A DNA stretch of 16,893 nt from RUG11247 sp050945995. Lineage in GTDB: Bacteria; Bacillota; Clostridia; Christensenellales; Aristaeellaceae. This document shows, piece by piece, positions 9,845-15,766 of this stretch. Both the position numbers and the translations under genes were made by a program. Location of the stretch: contig JBMNUA010000027.1 in the NCBI GenBank assembly GCA_050945995.1, forward strand, positions 1 to 16,893. The letters are read 5' to 3'. Under the pieces are notes generated by a model that had not been told where the DNA came from, ran no database searches, and saw only the letters and a list, made by a program, of their open reading frames with translations. Positions within the stretch are counted from its first letter, which is position 1, and the number at the start of each line of letters is the position of its first letter.

Positions 9845-9957
9845 GACGCGTGCGCGGAGGGAGAGAACGGCGGAGGGCGCTGCGAAGAGACCGGCGGAGG
9901 GCGCCGCCCTCCGCGCCACCCGCTCAAGGGCTAGTGCCCTTGAGAATCCCGATGACG

Positions 9958-9987
9958 CGAGCGGTGGGCATTCGCCCACAGCTCGCG
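9958..9987 (+). repeat. 30-nt direct repeat, copy 1 (palindromic)
   Basis: This copy is identical over 30 nt to 10193-10222. The unit is itself an interrupted palindrome: CGAGC, gg, TGGGC, ATTC, GCCCA, ca, GCTCG. The flanking bases differ between copies. Confidence 0.92.
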
Positions 9988-10021
9988 AGGGAGACGAAAT
10001 CGCATAGGGATCGAAGAAAAT

Positions 10022-10058
10022 CGGATGCGGCGGCGTGTACGTCGCATCCGTTATTTTT
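10022..10058 (+). terminator. Probable terminator of ileS
   Basis: CGGATGCG (10022-10029) and CGCATCCG (10043-10050) form an 8-bp stem, followed by TTATTTTT (10051-10058). It lies 177 nt after the ileS stop. The loop carries the 19-nt module shared with array 1. Confidence 0.7.
10027..10045 (+). repeat. 19-nt module shared with hairpin array 1
   Basis: This is the exact second copy of the sequence at 6171-6189. Here it forms the inner part of the ileS terminator hairpin. Confidence 0.8.
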
Positions 10059-10192
10059 CGGGAGCAAACGCTTGCGTTTGCGGAGAAAAACTATTACCGC
10101 CTCGTCAGGTGAGCGCCCGGAAATTCGTGAGAATTTCAGCGAACCGCAGTTCCCCTCTACGCGTTGAAAAACGCATGTTTTTCAACGCCCTA

Positions 10193-10222
10193 CGAGCGGT
10201 GGGCATTCGCCCACAGCTCGCG
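10193..10222 (+). repeat. 30-nt direct repeat, copy 2 (palindromic)
   Basis: Identical to 9958-9987 and in the same orientation, 235 bp apart start to start. It closes hairpin array 2. Confidence 0.92.
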
Positions 10223-10326
10223 GGGGTAGGATGATGGGGTTTATTTTTATAGAAGAACGGATGAAATATAGAAGTAGTACAGGGAGGGCGAGGAACGAAG
10301 AAAAGCAGTATACGAAAAACAAGGAA
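10223..10326. other. Purine-rich spacer downstream of the aminopeptidase gene
   Basis: No gene, palindrome or convincing terminator is visible. Its composition is clearly less GC-rich than its surroundings. Transcripts of the minus-strand aminopeptidase gene would run into hairpin array 2, which may stop them. Confidence 0.4.
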
Positions 10327-11439
10327 CTACCTCAAATTCTCAGGATTCAGCGCATCCAGCTCCTCCAACACAAACCTTCCGTCCTTCCTCACCAGCACAT
10401 CATCAAAGTACATCTCGCCGCCGCCGAACGCGGGCGTCTGAATGCACACCAAATCCCAATGGAGCGCGGACTGGTTGCCATTGTCGCACTCCTCATAGCA
10501 CGAGCCGGGCGTAAAATGGAACGAGCCCATAATCTTCTCATCAAACAGCGTATTATCCATGGGGGTTGTGATAAACGGGTTCACGCCGATCGCGAACTCC
10601 CCGACATAGCGCGCGCCCGCGTCGCGCTTGAACACCTCTTGGATGCGCGCGGTATCGTTCGCCTGCGCATCGATCACCGCGCCGTCTCGGAAGGTGAGCC
10701 GCACCTGTTCATACCGAAAGCCGTCGAGCGTCGAGGGCGTATTATAGGTGATCACGCCGTTCACGGAGTCCTTCACCGGCGCGGTGAACACCTCCCCGTC
10801 CGGGATGTTCATGCGCCCGGCGCAGGGGATCGCGGGCATGCCCTTGATCGAGAACGACAGATCCGTGCCCGCCCCCACGATGCGCACGCGGTCGGTTTTC
10901 TCCATGAGATCAACCAGCGGCTGCATCGCGCGCTCCATCTTTGAATAATCCATCGTGCACACATCGAAATAGAAGTCCTCAAATTGTTCCGTGGACATGC
11001 TCGCCATCTGCGCCATCGCGCGCGTGGGGTAGCGCAGCACGCACCAGCGCGTTTTCGGGACGCGCAGGTCGGTATGCACGCGCTTGCCGTACTGCTTGCC
11101 ATACAGGTTCATGTTCGCGGCGGGGACATCCGCCATCTCAAAGTTATTCTGGATCGCGGAAAAGCCGATGTAGCACTGCATCTGCTCCATGAGCGCGGCG
11201 TCCGTCTGCGCGCGCAAATCAAGCTGCGCCTGCGTATAGCCCATGGCGAGCGCGCGCTCCACCGCGCTGGCGTTGAGCCACACAAAGGGCGTCGCGCCCG
11301 CACGGTACACCGCGCGCACCAGCGCGGTCACCAGCATCTCGCAGTCGTTCGTCGCGCTGATGAGCACGTTGTCCCCCGCCTTGACCGCCGTTGAAAATCC
11401 GACCAGCGTATCCGCGAGCCGTTCGATCCTTGGATCCAT
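10327..11439 (-). CDS. M29-family aminopeptidase
   Basis: A 370-aa metallo-aminopeptidase of the AmpS/aminopeptidase T family, which removes N-terminal residues from peptides in the cytoplasm using two metal ions. The family's metal-ligand set is intact: Glu216 (IPDGEVFTAP), Glu281 (VGEFAIGVNP), His308 (MGSFHFTPG), Tyr315, and His327 plus Asp329 (SALHWDLV). GTDLSF (191-196) and the C-terminal GGGEMYFDDVLVRKDGRF also fit the family. Two adjacent ATGs exist. 11439 is preferred because AGGTGG lies 7 nt upstream; 11442 would leave only 4 nt. The gene begins 12 nt after the tetR stop codon, so the two are probably one operon. Confidence 0.92.
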   Translation of the reverse strand: MDPRIERLADTLVGFSTAVKAGDNVLISATNDCEMLVTALVRAVYRAGATPFVWLNASAVERALAMGYTQAQLDLRAQTDAALMEQMQCYIGFSAIQNNFEMADVPAANMNLYGKQYGKRVHTDLRVPKTRWCVLRYPTRAMAQMASMSTEQFEDFYFDVCTMDYSKMERAMQPLVDLMEKTDRVRIVGAGTDLSFSIKGMPAIPCAGRMNIPDGEVFTAPVKDSVNGVITYNTPSTLDGFRYEQVRLTFRDGAVIDAQANDTARIQEVFKRDAGARYVGEFAIGVNPFITTPMDNTLFDEKIMGSFHFTPGSCYEECDNGNQSALHWDLVCIQTPAFGGGEMYFDDVLVRKDGRFVLEELDALNPENLR

Positions 11440-11451
11440 CATATTCCCACC

Positions 11452-12033
11452 TCATATTCCCGCGGCATCCGCCCGTATCAGGCACGCCGCGATGATGCTT
11501 TTTGATATCTCCGAGATGATGCGCGCGATCTCGTCCTGCGAGCGGCGATCTTCTTTTTGCATCCAACGGCGCAGCACCTCCATGCTGCCCGCGGAGAGGA
11601 AGCGGAAGATGTCCTCCGCGGCGTCCGCGCAAACCCCCGCGCGGCACGCCCACGACCGATGATAGCACCCGCGCGCCATCTCAAGTATGCGCGCGACGAA
11701 CTGCGGTCTGCCGTTCTCCCCCAGTATCACGCGGCAGACCTCGCGGTTGCGCGCGATCACGGTGATGATGCCGCGCACCACGCGGTCAAAATCGTCGGTG
11801 TCCTCGCCGGCAGCAATCGCGCGCTCCAATTCGTCAAATAGTTCGCCCTCGATCTGCGAAAGCAGCGCGTATACATCGGCATAGTGCGCATAAAACGTGC
11901 CGCGATTGATCGGCGCCGCCTTACAGACCTCCGTTACGCTCACGCGTTGAATCGGCTTTTCCTGCAATATTTCGATCAGGCTCTCCCGCAGCACCATCTT
12001 TGTATATTTCACCCTACGATCCGCAACGCGCAT
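11452..12033 (-). CDS. TetR/AcrR-family transcriptional regulator
   Basis: A 193-aa protein with a typical TetR DNA-binding domain near the N-terminus (about 9-60). The pattern RVSVTEVCKAAPINRGTFYAHY holds the helix-turn-helix and the conserved TFYxHY end. The C-terminal ligand domain is all-helical and not recognisable beyond the family. ATG 12033 has AAGGGGG about 9 nt upstream. The next gene, an M29 aminopeptidase, starts 12 nt after its stop, which suggests the regulator controls a small peptide-utilisation or detoxification operon including itself. The inducer is unknown. Confidence 0.9.
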   Translation of the reverse strand: MRVADRRVKYTKMVLRESLIEILQEKPIQRVSVTEVCKAAPINRGTFYAHYADVYALLSQIEGELFDELERAIAAGEDTDDFDRVVRGIITVIARNREVCRVILGENGRPQFVARILEMARGCYHRSWACRAGVCADAAEDIFRFLSAGSMEVLRRWMQKEDRRSQDEIARIISEISKSIIAACLIRADAAGI

Positions 12034-12070
12034 CGCCCATCCCCCTTCCGAATATTACCCAATAAGTATG

Positions 12071-12076
12071 ATTATA
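12071..12076 (-). promoter_or_regulatory. Probable -10 box of the tetR-aminopeptidase operon
   Basis: TATAAT on the minus strand (12076-12071), 38 nt upstream of the tetR ATG. No convincing -35 box is found at the normal distance, as expected for an activated or weak promoter. ATAA/TTAT half sites around it could form a TetR operator, but the symmetry is poor. Confidence 0.45.
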
Positions 12077-12164
12077 CCCGCTCCCGCGCGAACAAATCCA
12101 CCGATAATACATGAATAAATGGTAATAATACGAATGGAACATATCAATTCGTCCAAAGCGTCGA

Positions 12165-12195
12165 GCGGCGACGAATTCATATTAGGAATTCGTAT
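12165..12195 (+). repeat. 31-nt direct repeat, copy 1, upstream of rbr-luxS
   Basis: Matches 13746-13776 at 28 of 31 positions in the same orientation. It contains an 8-bp inverted repeat ACGAATTC-N7-GAATTCGT (12171-12193). It lies in the divergent spacer between tetR and rbr, outside the rbr promoter. Confidence 0.85.
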
Positions 12196-12227
12196 CACTC
12201 ATGCGCGCCGCCGCGCCGAAGCCGCAG

Positions 12228-12255
12228 TTTACAATTTACCCAAACGGGGTATAAT
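12228..12255 (+). promoter_or_regulatory. Promoter of the rbr-luxS operon
   Basis: TTTACA (12228-12233), a 16-nt spacer and TATAAT (12250-12255), 28 nt before the rbr start codon. Confidence 0.8.
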
Positions 12256-12257
12256 AT

Positions 12258-12270
12258 AGTGTAATACACT
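12258..12270. promoter_or_regulatory. Small palindrome at the rbr transcription start, possible operator
   Basis: AGTGT-AAT-ACACT lies directly after the -10 box, where a bound repressor would block transcription. The sequence is not a clear PerR or Fur box, so the regulator is unknown. Confidence 0.4.
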
Positions 12271-12283
12271 TTGGAGGGATAGT

Positions 12284-12823
12284 ATGCAACTCAAGGGTTC
12301 CAGAACAGAGGCAAATCTCATGGCGGCATTCGCGGGCGAGTCTCAGGCGCGCGTGAAGTACGAGTACTACGCGTCCCAGGCGAAGAAGGACGGCTACGAG
12401 CAGATCGCGGCGTTCTTTGGCGAGACCTCGCACAACGAGAAGGCGCACGCGAAGGTCTGGTTCAAGATTCTGCACGGCGGCAAAGTGCCGGACACGAAGG
12501 CGAACCTCGCCGACGGCGCGGCGGGCGAGAACTACGAATGGACGGACATGTACAAAAACTTCGCGAAGGAAGCGCGCGAGGAAGGCTTCGATGCGATCGC
12601 GAACCTGTTTGACGGCGTTGCGGCGGTCGAGAAGGTGCACGAGGAGCGCTATCTGAAGCTGCTTGCCAACATCGAGGAGGGGCGCGTGTACGCGCGCGAG
12701 AGCGAGATGGTGTGGGAGTGCGCGAATTGCGGACATCTGCATACCGGCAAGGAAGCGCCCTCGGTTTGCAAGGTGTGCGCGCATCCGCAGGCGCACTTCA
12801 AGCTCCACGTCGAAAACTACTGA
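12284..12823 (+). CDS. rbr: Rubrerythrin
   Basis: A 179-aa non-heme iron protein that reduces hydrogen peroxide in the cytoplasm of anaerobes. The N-terminal ferritin-like four-helix domain carries the diiron ligands: Glu19 in FAGESQAR, Glu52 and His55 in HNEKAH, and Glu116 and His119 in AVEKVHEERY. A C-terminal rubredoxin-like knuckle follows, with Cys146, Cys149, Cys162 and Cys165 (WECANCG, VCKVCAHP) to bind a single iron. Length and domain order are normal for the family. GGAGGG precedes the ATG by 5 to 6 nt. The TGA stop overlaps the luxS ATG by one base, so the two genes should be transcribed and translated together. Confidence 0.97.
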   Translation: MQLKGSRTEANLMAAFAGESQARVKYEYYASQAKKDGYEQIAAFFGETSHNEKAHAKVWFKILHGGKVPDTKANLADGAAGENYEWTDMYKNFAKEAREEGFDAIANLFDGVAAVEKVHEERYLKLLANIEEGRVYARESEMVWECANCGHLHTGKEAPSVCKVCAHPQAHFKLHVENY

Positions 12824-13305
12824 TGGATACCATCGCAAGCTTCACAGTCGATCACCTCGAACTGCTGACGGGCTTGTATGTCTCGCGGGTTGACCGCGCC
12901 GGAGAAGGCGCGGTCACAACCTTCGATCTGCGCATGACGCGCCCGAACGCAGAACCCGTGATGGACACCTCGGCGATCCACGCGATCGAGCACCTCGGCG
13001 CGACGTATCTGCGCAACCACCCCGCGTGGGGCGCGCGCATACTATACTTCGGGCCGATGGGCTGCCGCACGGGGTTTTACCTGATCGTCGCGGGTGTGTT
13101 CGCGCCGGACGAGATCGCCCCGCTGGTGAAGGGGATGCTCGCGTTCATCCTCGCGTTTGAGGGCGATGTGCCCGGGGCGACCGCCGCGCAGTGCGGCAAC
13201 TACCTGAACATCAACCTGCCGATGGCAAAATACCATGCCGCCAAGTACCTGCGCGAGGTGTTTGACGCGCCCGACCCGGCGCGGTTTTCGTATCCGAATT
13301 CATAA
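12823..13305 (+). CDS. luxS: S-ribosylhomocysteine lyase LuxS
   Basis: A 160-aa enzyme that cleaves S-ribosylhomocysteine to homocysteine and DPD, the precursor of autoinducer-2, in the activated methyl cycle. The metal site is complete: His53 and His57 in HAIEH, with Glu56 as the general base, and Cys124 in GATAAQCGNYLNINLP. The catalytic Cys81 is in FGPMGCRTGFYL. The N-terminal SFTVDHLELLTGLYVSR is classic LuxS. The frame is open further upstream (to 12712), but the family start is the ATG at 12823, inside the rbr stop codon (TGATG). No separate ribosome binding site is evident, which suggests coupled translation. An oxidative-stress gene as operon partner is unusual, since methionine-cycle genes are more common neighbours. 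Confidence 0.97.
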   Translation: MDTIASFTVDHLELLTGLYVSRVDRAGEGAVTTFDLRMTRPNAEPVMDTSAIHAIEHLGATYLRNHPAWGARILYFGPMGCRTGFYLIVAGVFAPDEIAPLVKGMLAFILAFEGDVPGATAAQCGNYLNINLPMAKYHAAKYLREVFDAPDPARFSYPNS

Positions 13306-13310
13306 CACAG

Positions 13311-13536
13311 GGCTTCCACATGAACTGCGTTCATGCGTAAGCCAAAGAAAACGCGGATTTCTGAATTTCCTTACGGAAATTCGGGCGAAATCCGGCTGCA
13401 AGTACCGATTCGTCGTCGGGCGGGCAAGCGCGCCCTTGGGACGAATCCATTTTCACCGGCAAAGCCGATAAAAATGATTGAGCATGGAGGGTTGCGACCC
13501 TCCATACCTCCCGGAGTTCACGAGTTCATATTCGTG
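13311..13536. repeat. Hairpin array 3 downstream of luxS
   Basis: Six consecutive palindromes: 13311-13343 (GGCTT and CATGAAC arms around TGC), 13355-13393 (GGATTT and GAATTTCC arms around TTAC), 13407-13447 (GATTCGTC/GACGAATC with inner GGGCG/CGCCC), 13448-13476 (CATTTT and CGGC arms around AAA), 13484-13505 (9 bp perfect around TGCG) and 13519-13536 (CACGA/TCGTG). The ends of the array, AGGGCTT near 13309 and AAGCCCT near 13540, are also complementary. No coding sequence is recognisable. Confidence 0.75.
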
Positions 13537-13568
13537 CGTAAGCCCTGACCGTAGCGGACACGGCGCGC

Positions 13569-13605
13569 AACATTCCTTCCGATCACGTTGATCGGAAGGA
13601 ATGTT
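13569..13605. terminator. Perfect 17-bp hairpin between convergent genes, probable bidirectional terminator
   Basis: Arms at 13569-13585 and 13589-13605 are fully complementary around a CGT loop. The site lies between luxS (plus) and the HAD gene (minus), which converge. On the plus strand it is followed only by TATAT, not a pure T-run, so termination efficiency is uncertain. The length and perfection of the stem are notable. Confidence 0.55.
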
Positions 13606-13745
13606 TATATACGCGGGTCTTTGATCGACCGAAGCGCCGGTACATGAAAACGCCGGGCGCTTGATGATTTTATACGCTTTGTTCGGCGCGCCTTGGCGCT
13701 GGAGCGAGGCATAGCAGCGCTGCGTTGAGCGGAAAAAGATCCGGC

Positions 13746-13776
13746 GCGGCGACGAACTCATATGTGGAATTCGTAT
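13746..13776 (+). repeat. 31-nt direct repeat, copy 2, at the 3' end of the HAD gene
   Basis: 28 of 31 positions match 12165-12195. The last base of the repeat is the last base of the HAD-gene stop codon (TAA on the minus strand, 13778-13776). Together the copies bracket the rbr-luxS segment. Confidence 0.85.
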
Positions 13777-14480
13777 TATCGCCCCAATAGGCGCGCAACT
13801 TCAAACAGATCGCGCGCGACCTCGCCGTCCCAATCGGATTTCTCCCCGCGCGCCATGTGAACGGCGCGGATGCCGAGCGCGCGCGCAGCCTCCAGATTCT
13901 CCACCCGGTCGTCCACGAACGCGCACGCGTCCGGCTTTTCGCCGATGCGCGCAAGCATCGCGCGGTAGATCGCCGGGTCGGGCTTTGCGAGCCCCTCGTC
14001 GGTCGAGATCATCACCTCGTCAAACAGCTCGATCAGCCCGGCGTTCGCGAGCACGCGCTTGAGCGAGGGCATGGCGTTTGACAGAAGGTGCAGCCCGCCG
14101 CGCGCGCCAAGGCGGGCAAGCCCCGCGCGCGTGTCGGGATAAAAATCGTAGCGCGCGTCGTTCTCCGTCATGTCGCGGGCGAGCGCGTCCGCCTCCCGAT
14201 CCGTGAGCACCCAATCCAGCCGTTTGGCGAGGTCTAAAAAGTAGTTGCGGCGCAGGGCGAACTCCATGTTCTCATCGGCGATCGGCAGCGATTCGTCTAT
14301 ATACGCCTGCGCCGACGCTTCCATCGCGGCGGCGATGCGCGCGGGATCGGCGGTGGCAAGCCGCGCGGGGGCGATGATCTCCTCAAAGCGCACGGTGGTC
14401 CGCCAGCTGCCCATCCGCGCATAGCAGATCACCCCGCCCGCGTCGAGGATCACATGCCGGATCGCATTAGAAATCTTCAT
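13776..14480 (-). CDS. HAD-superfamily hydrolase (subfamily IA phosphatase-like)
   Basis: A 234-aa HAD hydrolase with all four motifs: nucleophile Asp13 in VILDAGGVI, Ser134 in LLSNA (motif II), Lys166 in GLAKPDPAIY (motif III) and the Asp190-Asp191 pair in FVDDRVEN (motif IV). A helical cap lies between motifs I and II. Position +2 after the nucleophile is Gly, not the usual acid/base Asp. This is seen in the DFGGVL-type subgroup and may affect phosphatase turnover. Its substrate is unknown. ATG 14480 has GAGGAG 10 nt upstream, inside recA. The gene overlaps the recA 3' end by 14 nt in another frame, so it is very likely co-transcribed with recA. Confidence 0.9.
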   Translation of the reverse strand: MKISNAIRHVILDAGGVICYARMGSWRTTVRFEEIIAPARLATADPARIAAAMEASAQAYIDESLPIADENMEFALRRNYFLDLAKRLDWVLTDREADALARDMTENDARYDFYPDTRAGLARLGARGGLHLLSNAMPSLKRVLANAGLIELFDEVMISTDEGLAKPDPAIYRAMLARIGEKPDACAFVDDRVENLEAARALGIRAVHMARGEKSDWDGEVARDLFEVARLLGR

Positions 14481-15570
14481 CTAAATCCAACTCCTCGTCC
14501 GCGTCCTCCGGCTCGGCGGCGGCGTGCTCGTCCACATCCACGCCGTTCATAAACAGATCGCGCAGCGCCTTTTCCAACTCCTCAAACACATCCGGATTCT
14601 GCTCGATGTACTTGCGCGCGTTGTCGCGCCCCTGCCCGATGCGCGCGTCCTTGTAGGAATACCACGCGCCGGATTTGGCGACGAGATCGCGCTCGACCGC
14701 CATGTCCAGCAGTACGCCCGCGCGCGAGACGCCCATGCCGTAGAGCATGTCCACCACAACCTGCTTAAACGGCGGCGCGACCTTGTTTTTCACTACCTTG
14801 ATCTTCGCGCGGTTGCCGACGATCTCCGTGCCCTCCTTGATGGACTCGCCCCTGCGGATGTCGATGCGCACGGTGGCGTAAAATTTTAGCGCCTTTCCGC
14901 CGGTTGTGACCTCCGGGCTTCCGTAGATCACGCCGACCTTCTCGCGCAGCTGGTTGATGAAGATGATGACGGCGTTCGTCTTTGCGATCACGCCCGCGAG
15001 CTTGCGCAGCGCCTGCGACATCAGCCGCGCCTGCAATCCCACATGGCTGTCGCCCATGTCGCCCTCGATCTCCGCCTTGGGGACGAGCGCGGCGACCGAG
15101 TCGATCACCACGATGTCAACCGCGCCGGAGCGCACCAGTGCCTCGCAGATGTCGAGCGCCTGCTCCCCGTTGTCGGGCTGGGAGACGTAGAGGTTTTCGA
15201 TGTCAACCCCCAGCGCTTTGGCGTACATGGGGTCGAGCGCGTGCTCCGCGTCGATGAACGCGGCGATGCCCCCGCGCTTCTGCGCTTCGGCGACGCAGTG
15301 CAGCGCGATGGTGGTCTTTCCCGAGGACTCCGGTCCGTAGATCTCGATCACGCGCCCGCGGGGCAGCCCGCCCACGCCCAGCGCGAAGTCCAGGCTCAAG
15401 CAGCCCGTGGGGATCACGTCAATCTGCGTGCGCCCGGAATCGCCCAATTTCATCACCGAGCCCTTGCCAAAGTCCTTTTCTATGCGCGAAATGGCGTTTG
15501 TCAGCGCCGCTTTGCGCTCGTCGTCCGTCCTTTTCGCGGCGTCCCTGACCGATGTTTTGCGATCCGCCAT
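14467..15570 (-). CDS. recA: Recombinase RecA
   Basis: A 367-aa RecA, the ATP-dependent strand-exchange protein of homologous recombination and co-protease for LexA. The Walker A GPESSGKT is at 79-86, and Walker B (DIVVIDSVAAL) and loop L2 region (FINQLREKVGVIYGSPEVTTGGKALKF) are intact. The C-terminal tail is strongly acidic (EPEDADEELDLDEDF), as usual. The frame is open from 15585, but that ATG is part of the ribosome binding site (GGAGGGGG). The true start is ATG 15570. Downstream the HAD gene overlaps by 14 nt. Upstream lie a TATACT box within a palindrome and a partial LexA-type box. Confidence 0.98.
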   Translation of the reverse strand: MADRKTSVRDAAKRTDDERKAALTNAISRIEKDFGKGSVMKLGDSGRTQIDVIPTGCLSLDFALGVGGLPRGRVIEIYGPESSGKTTIALHCVAEAQKRGGIAAFIDAEHALDPMYAKALGVDIENLYVSQPDNGEQALDICEALVRSGAVDIVVIDSVAALVPKAEIEGDMGDSHVGLQARLMSQALRKLAGVIAKTNAVIIFINQLREKVGVIYGSPEVTTGGKALKFYATVRIDIRRGESIKEGTEIVGNRAKIKVVKNKVAPPFKQVVVDMLYGMGVSRAGVLLDMAVERDLVAKSGAWYSYKDARIGQGRDNARKYIEQNPDVFEELEKALRDLFMNGVDVDEHAAAEPEDADEELDLDEDF

Positions 15571-15600
15571 ACAATCCCCCTCCATTGTTTTATGATCATC

Positions 15601-15614
15601 ATATACCAGTATAT
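15601..15614 (-). promoter_or_regulatory. recA promoter -10 box inside a palindrome
   Basis: On the minus strand TATACT (15613-15608) lies 38 nt before the recA start and is part of the perfect palindrome ATATAC-CA-GTATAT. The -35 match (TTCCAA at 17 nt) is weak. The palindrome could bind a repressor, or simply reflect an AT-rich core promoter. Confidence 0.55.
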
Positions 15615-15637
15615 CACGCGCCCCGGGCTTTTGGAAT

Positions 15638-15651
15638 CGAACATCAGTTTA
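15638..15651. promoter_or_regulatory. Candidate degenerate LexA (SOS) box upstream of recA
   Basis: CGAAC-ATCA-GTTTA compares with the Gram-positive consensus CGAAC-N4-GTTCG. The left half is exact and the right half keeps only GTT. It lies just upstream of the weak -35 region of recA, a normal position for SOS control. Confidence 0.45.
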
Positions 15652-15705
15652 TATTTCGTCGCGTGCGGGCAGATTTGACATCAATGTGCATTTTCCCGTT
15701 TGCGG

Positions 15706-15734
15706 TTGCAGCGCGCGCAATGCGCGTATATAAT
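15706..15734 (+). promoter_or_regulatory. Promoter of the sugar transferase operon
   Basis: TTGCAG (15706-15711), a 17-nt spacer and perfect TATAAT (15729-15734), 32 nt before the start codon. It is divergent from the recA promoter. Confidence 0.65.
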
Positions 15735-15766
15735 GGGTACAAATAGCATAACCGGAGTGACCTGAG

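Larger units (their letters stand above)
9894..10222. repeat. Hairpin array 2 downstream of ileS
   Basis: Consecutive palindromes fill the region: 9894-9914 (9 bp, 3-nt loop), 9923-9944 (9 bp, TAGT loop), 9958-9987, 10022-10050, 10064-10081 (7 bp), 10120-10137 (7 bp), 10161-10188 (12 bp perfect, GCAT loop) and 10193-10222. GAATCCCGAT after the second hairpin (9944-9953) matches 6056-6065 of array 1 in the same position behind a CAAGGG-type hairpin, so the arrays are related. No believable coding frame exists here. Confidence 0.8.

Noticed and set aside
9958..10222. Insertion sequence bounded by the 30-nt repeats
   Set aside because: The enclosed 205 nt has no transposase fragment and the repeats are direct palindromic units, not terminal inverted repeats.
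12712..12822. N-terminal extension of LuxS inside rbr
   Set aside because: LuxS proteins begin near the SFTVDH motif. The extension is an out-of-frame reading of the rubredoxin-like domain of rbr.
13453..13954. Minus-strand frames beyond the HAD gene end (up to 102 codons)
   Set aside because: They lie over hairpin array 3 and the HAD frame. They lack ribosome binding sites and family features.
15675..15680. TTGACA as -35 box of the sugar transferase promoter
   Set aside because: The nearest good -10 box is 48 nt away. TTGCAG at 15706 gives correct spacing instead.
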